The notes under the pieces: generated by a model
Seen by the model: the letters and a program-made list of their open reading frames with translations, nothing else
What the model was told of the DNA's origin: nothing
The model's database searches: none
Shown: piece after piece, positions 1-5,538 of the stretch
Layout of the letters: every line of letters starts with the position of its first letter
How positions within the stretch are numbered: position 1 is the stretch's first letter
Position numbers and translations under genes: made by a program
Assembly (NCBI GenBank): GCA_018896595.1
Contig: JAHIME010000059.1
Span: forward strand, 1-14,571
Direction: 5' to 3'
DNA length: 14,571 bases
Source: Patescibacteria group bacterium
Lineage (GTDB): Bacteria > Patescibacteriota > Patescibacteriia > Patescibacteriales > VMTK01

Positions 1-65
1 AAGCGATGTGGCCGGAGCCGCACCGCAGTGCGGCGAGAGGCCATTTCGCGTATTCCGTGTTATGC
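1..65. repeat. Partial structured palindromic site at window start
   Basis: GC-rich nested hairpin. Outer arms TGGCC (9-13) and GGCCA (39-43) enclose the perfect stem GCCGCAC (17-23) / GTGCGGC (28-34) with loop CGCA. It ends in CCGTGTTATGC (55-65), which aligns with the ends of the two larger sites downstream (CCGTGTTTGCT at 1277-1287 and TGGTGTTAGAT at 376-386). I infer it is the right end of one more copy of the attC-like site family, continuing beyond the window. Open reading frames across it look fortuitous. Confidence 0.45.
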
Positions 66-100
66 GAAGTCGCGAGCGAAAGCGAGCGGCAAAGCATAAC
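59..100. repeat. Short gene-less unit bounded by GTTATGC/GCATAAC
   Basis: A 42-bp unit bounded by the perfect inverted repeat GTTATGC (59-65) and GCATAAC (94-100). The interior holds the direct repeat GCGAGC (73-78 and 82-87). The same 7-bp words bound the next units, so this looks like a minimal or decayed member of the array rather than an isolated hairpin. It has no coding capacity. Confidence 0.5.
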
Positions 101-126
101 CGGAATTATTTCCGAAGCCGTTATGC
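94..126. other. Compact attC-like hairpin
   Basis: Outer stem GCATAAC (94-100) / GTTATGC (120-126), inner stem CGGAA (101-105) / TTCCG (110-114), loop TTAT, and an unpaired five-base bulge AAGCC (115-119) on the right arm only. AAC on the left and GTT on the right, with a one-sided bulge, recall the RYYYAAC...GTTRRRY layout of integron attC sites, though the third base of GCATAAC departs from that consensus. It separates two gene-less units. The structure is read directly; recombination activity is inferred. Confidence 0.45.
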
Positions 127-193
127 CGAAAAGGAGCGAGCAACCCGACCCCGGCCGCGCCGGGGGAGGGGGAGCGAGCGATTTCGGCATAAC
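120..193. repeat. GC-rich gene-less unit with 12-bp terminal inverted repeats
   Basis: Perfect 12-bp inverted ends GTTATGCCGAAA (120-131) and TTTCGGCATAAC (182-193). Inside are two copies of GGAGCGAGC and a perfect hairpin CCCCGGC (149-155) / GCCGGGG (159-165). The same 12-mer TTTCGGCATAAC recurs exactly at 1663-1674, where the cutA unit ends, so the ends are a shared boundary word. No believable gene is present; the reading frames spanning 6-229 have simple arginine/glycine-rich composition and resemble nothing. Confidence 0.6.
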
Positions 194-386
194 GTATCCA
201 AATATCTGAAGTTTCGCACTTTGGCTTAAAAGCTAAAAACTTTAATATTCAGACTATTTTGTTAAATTAATTATACTCTAAATTACCACTAAACGGAAAA
301 GTGCGAAATTTGGGTCGAGAAAATTTTTCACTCCTTGTTAATTCTAATAAATGAAAAATTTTGGAGCCAGATATTTGGTGTTAGAT
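187..386. other. Large attC-like structured site (copy 1)
   Basis: Starts GCATAAC (187-193) and ends GTTAGAT (380-386). Outer stem CCAAATATCTG (198-208) pairs perfectly with CAGATATTTGG (368-378). Inner stem TTTCGCACTTT (212-222) pairs with AAAGTGCGAAA (298-308). The two stems are separated by 3 bases on the left but about 59 on the right, where a third hairpin is inserted (AAAATTTTTCA 320-330 / TGAAAAATTTT 352-362). Copy 2 at 1186-1287 has the same order, the same AACGTATC start and the same ATCTGAAGTTTCG core. It lies at the 3' end of the minus-strand gene 448-1104, as an attC would. Stretch 194-379 holds no gene. Confidence 0.6.
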
Positions 387-1192
387 GATGTAATAATAAT
401 TTTTTCCCTCCTAATAAAAAAGGGGGCAAATTTATTTTTTATATAAATTACATCTCTACAATTTCTATATATTCTTTTTCTACCCCCGTTGGGACAAGAA
501 TTTCTGGCCATTGGATGTGTTTAGGTAGTTCGTTCGGGGTATCTTGCTTTTTAGTCCATACTCCCGAGTCTTCTTTCTCGTAATACTCATATAGATTGTC
601 TATTTTTAGGCAACCACCCCAGTAATTTTTGGCGAGCTCCATATTTTGATTAGTAAATTCTTGTTCGGAAATTTGTGGCTCAGGTTCCCAACCAAAAAAT
701 TTTCCTAACGGGGTTTGAACAGGGCCTTTTAAACGCTTTGCTAAATTTAATGCCTCATCAATAATTTTTAAATCAGCAACATATTCATTGCCAGTTAATT
801 TTACTTTAATAAATCTCCCTTTTTCCTTTCCAAAGAAAGCGTCTTTAGCCTTTAGCAAATCAACAGTTTCTTCCTCTAAAAACACACAATCTTTTCTATA
901 AAAAGGAATCGAATCTGGTTTAACTTGATCAAAAATTTCATTTATTTTTTTCAGATCCTCAATTGGGTAATTTTCCGGTATATTAAATTTTGGATTATCA
1001 CCCAAAATTTCTTGCACTTTTTCTCGTGTCAACAATCCTTTTTCTTTTATACTTTCAGCCATTTCTGGTGAAATTTTTGATACGTGGTAACCATATTTTT
1101 CCATAATTTTTTGTGAGTCGGAATAAAATAAAAAATAAATTTGCCCCCAAATATAAAATAAATGGAAAAAAATTATTATTATTTCATCTAAC
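380..1192 (-). mobile_element. Cassette-like unit carrying one gene, with long inverted ends
   Basis: The unit is bounded by GTTAGATGA (380-388) and its complement TCATCTAAC (1184-1192). The inverted similarity extends about 60 bp inward: TAATAATAATTTTTT (391-405) is mirrored at 1168-1182, and GGGGGCAAATTTATTTTTTA (422-441) is mirrored at about 1129-1146. The inverted ends reach the stop codon on one side and close to the start on the other, leaving just the gene between. It is very AT-rich compared with the GC-rich sequence at 1-193. I infer a mobile cassette; recombination has not been shown. Confidence 0.55.
448..1104 (-). CDS. Putative ADP-ribosyltransferase-fold protein (cassette gene)
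   Basis: 218-residue soluble protein with no signal peptide or membrane segment. I do not recognise it with certainty. Visible signatures suggest the ADP-ribosyltransferase fold of KptA/Tpt1 and DarT-like proteins: an N-terminal GYHVS (5-9) followed by ESIKEKGLL (17-25), like the usual 'YHVT...I...GL' opening; a central PFYRKDCVFLEE (67-78); and a C-terminal WPEILVP (199-205) then EYIEIVE (211-217), like the strand carrying the catalytic glutamate in such enzymes. H7 and E201 would be candidate active-site residues. It is the only gene in the cassette-like unit and no antitoxin-like partner is visible. No Shine-Dalgarno sequence precedes the ATG. A toxin or nucleic-acid-modifying role is inference; an unrelated hypothetical protein is possible. 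Confidence 0.5.
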   Translation of the reverse strand: MEKYGYHVSKISPEMAESIKEKGLLTREKVQEILGDNPKFNIPENYPIEDLKKINEIFDQVKPDSIPFYRKDCVFLEEETVDLLKAKDAFFGKEKGRFIKVKLTGNEYVADLKIIDEALNLAKRLKGPVQTPLGKFFGWEPEPQISEQEFTNQNMELAKNYWGGCLKIDNLYEYYEKEDSGVWTKKQDTPNELPKHIQWPEILVPTGVEKEYIEIVEM

Positions 1193-1287
1193 GTATCGGC
1201 ATCATCTGAAGTTTCGACACTTCATTATTTAAATTAAAAAGAGTGTCGAAATTTGGCTTTAGCCCTTGCAGATATGCCGTGTTTGCT
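1186..1287. other. Attc-like structured site (copy 2)
   Basis: Begins ATCTAAC (1186-1192, matching RYYYAAC) and ends GTTTGCT (1281-1287). Outer stem CGGCATCATCTG (1197-1208) pairs with CAGATATGCCG (1269-1279) with one bulged base. Inner stem TTTCGACACT (1212-1221) pairs with AGTGTCGAAA (1242-1251) around an AT-rich loop. The right arm has a 17-base bulge (1252-1268) containing a small hairpin GGC-TTTA-GCC. Read on the minus strand, the site ends in GTTAGAT, which fits GTTRRRY. It lies just after the 3' end of cutA (minus strand), as expected for the attC of that cassette. Confidence 0.6.
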
Positions 1288-1674
1288 GATGTTTTCTCGG
1301 GCGGATTTATTTAACTTCTTTGTTTATCCACGATTCATAATCATCGTTCATTTTAACATCTATTTTTATTATGCAAGGCGTCTCATAGGGATGAAGCTTG
1401 ATTACCGCTGACTTAACTTTTTCCCAGTTTACCTTTTTAGTTTTTACAATAGAAACTATCTCTTTAGAATTCTCTATTTTACCGTTCCACCAGTAAACTG
1501 AATTAACTGGGAAAAAGTTTCCACAAGCAATCAAGCGACTTTCCATTAAAGACGCCACGATTTTTTTCGCAGTTTTTAGATCAGGATAAGTGATGTAGAT
1601 GATTATGAATCCCATATTTTTTAGTATAAACGTTGATTTCAGGAAAAGCTAGCCCGAGAAAATTTCGGCATAAC
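1281..1674 (-). mobile_element. Cassette-like unit carrying cutA
   Basis: The unit runs between GTTTGCT at 1281 and GGCATAAC ending at 1674. Near the ends is a perfect 11-bp inverted repeat, TTTTCTCGGGC (1292-1302) and GCCCGAGAAAA (1652-1662). The outermost words GTTTGCTGATG and GTTATGCCGAAA (minus-strand reading of 1663-1674) are imperfectly related. One gene fills the interior. The arrangement parallels the neighbouring unit 380-1192: inverted ends, a single minus-strand gene, and a structured site at the 3' end. Cassette status is inferred. Confidence 0.5.
1307..1615 (-). CDS. cutA: CutA1-family divalent-ion tolerance protein
   Basis: 102 residues, the usual length of a bacterial CutA1 domain, a small trimeric cytosolic protein first linked to copper tolerance in E. 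coli; its exact biochemical role remains debated. Family signatures are clear: the first strand and helix IIYITYPDLKTAKKIVASLMESRLIACGN (about 4-33) with the conserved ACGN turn, SVYWWNGKIE (39-48), and the hallmark HPYETP (75-80). The C-terminal DDYESWINKEV matches the family's terminal helix. It lies alone in a cassette-like unit, reads away from the recombinase, and is a plausible fitness cargo. A -10-like TATACT (complement of 1623-1628) ends 7 bases before the ATG, suggesting a leaderless or nearly leaderless transcript, but its -35 is poor. Confidence 0.9.
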   Translation of the reverse strand: MGFIIIYITYPDLKTAKKIVASLMESRLIACGNFFPVNSVYWWNGKIENSKEIVSIVKTKKVNWEKVKSAVIKLHPYETPCIIKIDVKMNDDYESWINKEVK

Positions 1675-1698
1675 TCGTTTATATGCGAAATGTTTAAT
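1663..1698. other. Array-end boundary next to the recombinase (attI-like position)
   Basis: Contains the boundary word TTTCGGCATAAC (1663-1674), identical to 182-193. It is followed by an imperfect hairpin TTTCGGCATA (1663-1672) / TATGCGAAA (1682-1690) and GTTTAAT (1692-1698). It lacks the two-stem asymmetric form of the larger sites and lies between the last cassette-like unit and the recombinase promoter. In an integron this is the attI position. Assignment is by position only. Confidence 0.35.
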
Positions 1699-1715
1699 TA
1701 GATAATACGCAAAAT

Positions 1716-1743
1716 TTGTATAATATACGAAGTATGCTATAAT
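1716..1743 (+). promoter_or_regulatory. Promoter for the recombinase gene
   Basis: A perfect -10 TATAAT (1738-1743) is preceded by TG at 1735-1736, giving an extended -10. A weak -35 TTGTAT (1716-1721) lies 16 bases upstream. Expected transcription start is about 1750, some 30 bases before the ATG at 1780. The inverted repeat TACGCAA (1706-1712) / TTGCGTA (1748-1754) brackets the promoter and could be an operator or a recombinase binding site. Confidence 0.6.
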
Positions 1744-1779
1744 TTAATTGCGTATATTAGTAATATTAACATAAACTAT

Positions 1780-2602
1780 ATGAAATTGGAAGAGTTGTTG
1801 GAAAAAATTAAAAATGAATTAAGGCTTTCGCAATTTCAGCCCCAAAACTATTAAAGGATATCTTTCCAGTTTGGGGGCCTATTTTAATTATATTAAAGTT
1901 ATTTCCAACCAGCCGGATATTTGTTTGATAAAGGAGTATTTGCTCAAGATGCAGGATGATGGCAAATCTTCGCAGACGGTTAACGCCCGTTTAAACGCCA
2001 TTAAATATTTTTATAGAGAAATTGCCAAATCAAATGTAAAGATTGATATAAAATTTGCCAAAACATCAAGCAAAATTCCGATTGTTTTGTCGCGCGGAGA
2101 AATTGGCAAAGTGATTAATTCCATAAAAAATCAAAAGCACAAAGTTATGATATCTTTGGCCTATGCCGCAGGTCTTCGGGTAAGCGAGATAATAAATTTA
2201 AAAGTTAAAGATGTTAATTTAAATGAGCTTACTATTCATCTTAAAGAAGCTAAGGGTAAGAAAGATCGGATAACTATTTTTTCTGAAAAATTAAAAAATG
2301 ATATTGAAGAATTTTTAGCGGATAAAAATAATAGCGATTACATTTTTGCCAGCGAACGGGGAGGCAGGCTTACCGAAAGAACGGCGCAGAAAATTTTTGA
2401 AAATGCTTTGCGCGCGGCGAGAATTAAAAAAGACGCCACTTTTCACTCTTTGCGCCATAGTTTTGCTACTCATTTGCTGGAAAACGGCGTTGATATCCGC
2501 TATATTCAAGAATTATTGGGCCATCATAACATTCGGACAACTCAAATTTACACAAAAGTTACGAATCCGAGCATTAGAAATATAAAAAGTCCATTAACTT
2601 AA
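1780..2602 (+). CDS. Xer-like tyrosine recombinase, N-terminal frameshift
   Basis: Site-specific tyrosine recombinase. The continuous frame from about 1823 to 2602 (TTG start possible at 1871, 243 residues) carries an incomplete SAM-like core-binding domain and a complete catalytic domain. Counted from 1871, catalytic residues are Arg103 (GLRVSE), Lys128 (AKGKKDR), His192 and Arg195 (HSLRH), His218 (LGHH) and Tyr227 (QIYTKV), with an IKSPLT tail. An ATG at 1780 opens MKLEELLEKIKNELRL in another frame that stops at 1852. Removing one T from 1826-1828 joins it to RNFSPKTIKGYLSS, giving a normal protein of about 273 residues. This is either a real frameshift or a sequence error. There is no IntI-type insertion before the HxxR motif, so it is closer to XerC/D/XerA. 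It diverges from the cassette-like array. Confidence 0.85.
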
Positions 2603-2609
2603 GGTAAAT

Positions 2610-3803
2610 ATGAAAAAAGTCGCGATAATAATTTCTCCCAACTACAAAGACTACGCCGAGAAATATTTAGCAGATTGCGTTAAGAGTTTGCGCCGGCAGG
2701 ATTACCAAGGCGAGATGAAAATTTTCATAACGGATAATGAAACAAGTCCGGAGAGTTTTGAATTTTTAAATAAAATTTTTGCTGAAAAACTTGCTAAAGC
2801 AAGGCAGAAATTTGAAATTGAGATTATTAGGAATAAAAATAACGACGGCTTTGCCAAGGGTAATAATGACGCGATGAAGCTGGCGATTAAACAGGGGTTT
2901 GATTACATTGTTTTATTCAATATGGATACGGTTGTTGAGAGCGATTGTGTTAGCGAATTGGTGAAAGCGGTTGAGAGCAGCGAACATCCCCCCTGCGCCC
3001 CCCTTGCGAAGGGGGGCATTGGGGCGGCGCAGGCAAGATTAATGTTGTGGCCGGATAAAGAGAAAGTAAACAGCTTAGGCAACGCGACGCATTTTTTGGG
3101 GTTTGGGTATTGTGAAGGATATAATGAATATTGGAACTCCCACCCCCTCCCAACCTCCCCCTCGGGCAGGGGGAGGGATTCCCATTTGTTGGATATTTTT
3201 TATCCGAGCGGGGCGGCGGTTTTATTTAAAAGAGAAGTTTTAGAGGCCATATCCCCCCTACCCCCCCTTGCGAAGGGGGGCAATAGCGAGGGAGAGAGAG
3301 AGTTTTTTGATGAGGAGTTTTGGATGTATAATGAGGACCAGGATTTGGGTTGGCGGATTTGGCTTGCCGGCTGGAAATGCGTTTTGGCGCCCGATGCGGT
3401 TGTGTATCATAAATACCAATTCGCCAAATCAATCAAGCAGTACTACTGGATGGACAGGAACAGGATAATCGCCATGATAAAAAATTATCATTTTTTAACA
3501 CTGCTTTTAATTTTGCCGCCGTTTGTTATAATGGAATTAGGGCTTATTTTGTTTTCCTTGAAAACCGGCTGGTTCAAAGAAAAAATCAAAGTTTGGAAAT
3601 ATTTTTTAACTCCGGCCAAATGGAAATATTTATATAACGCCAGGAAGCGAACACAGAGCCTGCGCAAAGTTAAAGACAGGGATATAGCGAAGATGATAAC
3701 CGGAAAAATTTGGTATCAGGAGGTGGATGATGTTAAACTTAGATTGGTAAACCCATTGTTTGAATTTTATTGGAGATTAGTGAAGATGATAATAAAGTGG
3801 TGA
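2610..3803 (+). CDS. Family-2 glycosyltransferase with palindromic in-frame inserts
   Basis: 397-residue GT-A fold transferase resembling rhamnosyltransferase (WbbL)-type enzymes that transfer sugars from nucleotide-sugar donors to lipid-linked surface glycans. The N-terminal domain has VAIIISPNYKDYAEKYLADC (4-23), ITDNETSP (40-47) and NNDGFAKGNNDAM (77-89); FNMDT (103-107) is the DxD-like metal site; YPSGAAVLFKREVLE (198-212) and FDEEFWMYNEDQDLGWR (233-249) hold the acceptor/catalytic Glu-Asp region. A hydrophobic segment (about 295-317) likely anchors it to the membrane. Three low-complexity inserts (about 126-137, 177-191, 216-230, containing PLAKGG, PTSPSGRGR and PLAKGG) are encoded by GC-rich palindromes and look like added surface loops. 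It begins 7 bases after the recombinase stop, with AAGG just upstream. Confidence 0.88.
   Translation: MKKVAIIISPNYKDYAEKYLADCVKSLRRQDYQGEMKIFITDNETSPESFEFLNKIFAEKLAKARQKFEIEIIRNKNNDGFAKGNNDAMKLAIKQGFDYIVLFNMDTVVESDCVSELVKAVESSEHPPCAPLAKGGIGAAQARLMLWPDKEKVNSLGNATHFLGFGYCEGYNEYWNSHPLPTSPSGRGRDSHLLDIFYPSGAAVLFKREVLEAISPLPPLAKGGNSEGEREFFDEEFWMYNEDQDLGWRIWLAGWKCVLAPDAVVYHKYQFAKSIKQYYWMDRNRIIAMIKNYHFLTLLLILPPFVIMELGLILFSLKTGWFKEKIKVWKYFLTPAKWKYLYNARKRTQSLRKVKDRDIAKMITGKIWYQEVDDVKLRLVNPLFEFYWRLVKMIIKW
2997..3017. repeat. GC-rich palindromic element 1 inside glycosyltransferase
   Basis: Perfect hairpin with stem CCCCCCTT (2998-3005) / AAGGGGGG (3009-3016), loop GCG, extended by G2997/C3017. It encodes APLAKGG in frame. 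A 21-base stretch (2998-3018) is identical to element 3 at 3262-3282. C-rich sequence at 2987-2993 and GGGG at 3021-3024 suggest a longer degenerate outer palindrome. Confidence 0.75.
3154..3176. repeat. GC-rich palindromic element 2 inside glycosyltransferase
   Basis: Stem CCTCCCCC (3154-3161) / GGGGGAGG (3169-3176) with loop TCGGGCA, encoding TSPSGRG in frame. It differs in sequence from elements 1 and 3 but has the same C-run/G-run design and the same consequence: a proline/glycine-rich loop inserted in the protein. Confidence 0.65.
3262..3280. repeat. GC-rich palindromic element 3 inside glycosyltransferase
   Basis: CCCCCCTTGCGAAGGGGGG, an exact repeat of the core of element 1 in the same orientation and the same translation frame (PLAKGG). 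It sits just before FFDEEFWMYNED, between the YPSGAA strand and the catalytic Glu-Asp motif, where related enzymes have a short loop. Confidence 0.75.
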
Positions 3804-3826
3804 ATAAAATTTTCAATTATCAATTT

Positions 3827-4606
3827 ATGGACATAAGCATTATTATAGTAAATTACAAAAGTCAAAAAAAAGCCTTATCATGCGTTGAATCGGTCAAGGC
3901 AAGCGATACAGCCGGCTTAAGCTGTGAAATTATTTTGGTTGATAACGCTTCGGGCGATGATTGCGAGAAAATAAAAGATAAATTTCCCGATATTGTTTTT
4001 TTGCAAAACGAAAAAAATTCAGGCATGGGCGGAGGCAATAATTCAGGGATTAAAAAAGCAAAAGGGGATTATGTTTTAATTTTAAATCCCGATATTTTCG
4101 TTAATCGCGGCGCTATTAAAAAATTATATGGTTATATTAAAAAAGATAAATCAATCGGCTTGCTGGCGCCGAAATTATTAAATCCCGGCGGCAGTTTGCA
4201 ATATTCCTGCTTCAGGGATTTTAATTTTTTTACGCCTGTGTTAAGGCGCACTTTTTTGGGAAAAATTTTTTCTAACAGCGTGGATAAATTTTTAATGAAA
4301 GATTTCGGCCATGATGAAATCAGAGAGGTTGACTGGGTGATGGGTTCGTGTTTTATAATAAAAAAAGAGTTGATGGATGAACTGGGCGGTTTTGACGAAA
4401 GATTTTTTATGTATTTTGAAGATACTGATTTGTGCCGACGCGCGCGCGCGGCCGGGTATAAAGTTGTTTATTATCCGGAAGCGGCCGCTATTCACGATCA
4501 CGCGCGGGCAAGCGCCGATAATCCTTGGTACTTTTTTATGTTTAACAAAATGTCCAGAGCGCATATTGCGTCGTGGCTGAAATATTTTTGGAAATGGAAT
4601 TTTTGA
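3827..4606 (+). CDS. Family-2 glycosyltransferase (rhamnosyltransferase-like)
   Basis: 259-residue GT-A enzyme with a complete domain: MDISIIIVNYKSQKKALSC at the N-terminus, EIILVDNASGD (34-44), the donor-binding GMGGGNNSGIKKAKGDY (66-82), NPD (87-89) at the DxD position, and WVMGSCFIIKKELMDELGGFDERFFMYFEDTDLCRRARAAGY (170-211) with the catalytic Glu-Asp pair at 198-199. There is no membrane anchor and no palindromic insert, unlike its upstream neighbour. I chose the ATG at 3827, 23 bases after the previous stop, over an in-frame TTG at 3770, because family members start directly with this strand and the extra 19 residues overlap the upstream gene. It probably acts with that gene and galU in surface polysaccharide or O-antigen-like glycan synthesis. 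Confidence 0.9.
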   Translation: MDISIIIVNYKSQKKALSCVESVKASDTAGLSCEIILVDNASGDDCEKIKDKFPDIVFLQNEKNSGMGGGNNSGIKKAKGDYVLILNPDIFVNRGAIKKLYGYIKKDKSIGLLAPKLLNPGGSLQYSCFRDFNFFTPVLRRTFLGKIFSNSVDKFLMKDFGHDEIREVDWVMGSCFIIKKELMDELGGFDERFFMYFEDTDLCRRARAAGYKVVYYPEAAAIHDHARASADNPWYFFMFNKMSRAHIASWLKYFWKWNF

Positions 4607-4638
4607 AAATTTTTATATTTAAATTTTAAATTTAATCT

Positions 4639-5517
4639 ATGATGAAAATAAAAAAAGCCATTCTTCCCGTTGCCGGTTTCGGCACAAGATTTTTGCCGGC
4701 GACTAAAGCCCAGCCCAAAGAAATGCTGCCGGTGGTTGACAAGCCGGCGATCCAATACTTGGTGGAGGGGGCGGTGGAAGCCGGCATTGAGGAAATAATT
4801 TTCGTAACCGGCCGCGGCAAGCGGGCGATTGAAGACCATTTTGATTATTCTTTTGAGCTTGAGCACACCTTGGTGGAAAAGAATAAAATGGACCTGCTTA
4901 AAAAGGTGCGTGAAATATCGGAGCTGGCCAAATTTACGTATGTCCGCCAGCCGATGCCGCTGGGAGACGGGCACGCGATTAATTGCGCCGCGCATTTAAT
5001 CGGCGGCGACGAGCCGGTTTTGGTGATGTTCGGCGATACTTTGTATGACGCGAAAGTTCCGATTGCCAAGCAGGTGATTGATACTTTTAACAAATACGGC
5101 GATCCCGTTGTCGGCTTATCAGAGGTTGAAAGAAAAGAAGTAAGCAAGTTCGGCGTCATAGACGGCATTGATTTGGGCGGCGGCAATTATGAAATTAAAA
5201 GATTTGTTGAGAAGCCGCCGGTTGATAAATCGCCGTCAAATTTGGTCGCGGTGGGAATTTATGTCATCACCCCGGAGGTTTTTAAAATTTTAGGAAAAAT
5301 GAAGTCCGGCAAATCCGGAGAAATCAGATTAGCCGATGCTTTCAATATAATGCTTAAAAATAAAAAGCCTCTTTATGGAAAGAAGCTGGAAGGCGAATGG
5401 CTTGATACCGGCAATAAATTCAACTTTATCAAGGCGACGCTCAAACTGGGCCTGAAAGACAAGGAGATAGGGAGGGATTTGAGAAAATATTTAAAGAAGT
5501 TAAGCAAAGAATTATAA
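4639..5517 (+). CDS. galU: UTP--glucose-1-phosphate uridylyltransferase
   Basis: 292 residues, typical of bacterial GalU, which makes UDP-glucose from UTP and glucose 1-phosphate in the cytosol. Signatures: KKAILPVAGFGTRFLPATK (5-23), the nucleotide-binding loop; PKEMLPVVDKPAIQYLVE (26-43); VTGRGKRAIEDHFD (56-69); QPMPLGDGHA (104-113); MFGDTLYD (130-137) with the metal-binding Asp; EKP (191-193); GEIRLADA (227-234); and EWLDTGNK (253-260). A second ATG follows directly at 4642, so either may be used; no Shine-Dalgarno sequence is visible. It lies 32 bases after the second glycosyltransferase on the same strand, consistent with supplying UDP-sugar to the pathway. It converges on the PEGA gene downstream. 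Confidence 0.95.
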   Translation: MMKIKKAILPVAGFGTRFLPATKAQPKEMLPVVDKPAIQYLVEGAVEAGIEEIIFVTGRGKRAIEDHFDYSFELEHTLVEKNKMDLLKKVREISELAKFTYVRQPMPLGDGHAINCAAHLIGGDEPVLVMFGDTLYDAKVPIAKQVIDTFNKYGDPVVGLSEVERKEVSKFGVIDGIDLGGGNYEIKRFVEKPPVDKSPSNLVAVGIYVITPEVFKILGKMKSGKSGEIRLADAFNIMLKNKKPLYGKKLEGEWLDTGNKFNFIKATLKLGLKDKEIGRDLRKYLKKLSKEL

Positions 5518-5532
5518 TTCAACTCAGTTGAA
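5518..5532. terminator. Weak palindrome between galU and the PEGA gene
   Basis: TTCAAC (5518-5523) / GTTGAA (5527-5532) with loop TCA, immediately after the galU stop and six bases before the convergent stop. The stem is short and AT-rich with no clean T-run, so it may be a weak bidirectional terminator or nothing. It is listed because it is the only structure in the 21-base convergent gap. Confidence 0.25.
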
Positions 5533-5538
5533 ATTAAT

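Noticed and set aside
6..229. Open reading frames of 67 and 73 residues across the GC-rich start of the window
   Set aside because: Low-complexity arginine/glycine/alanine composition, overlapping in two frames across palindromes, no ribosome binding site and no recognisable motif; these are by-products of hairpin sequence.
1..1700. CRISPR array
   Set aside because: Repeats are inverted, few, and irregularly spaced, with no uniform direct repeat-spacer pattern and no cas gene.
1780..2602. Calling the recombinase a true integron integrase IntI
   Set aside because: The sequence between the Lys strand and the HxxR motif is short and lacks the extra IntI helix, so it is closer to Xer proteins. 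The integron comparison is kept only for the layout of the sites and genes.
2985..3300. Disrupted (pseudogene) glycosyltransferase
   Set aside because: All three palindromes keep the reading frame and every catalytic motif is intact on both sides, so the gene is treated as functional.
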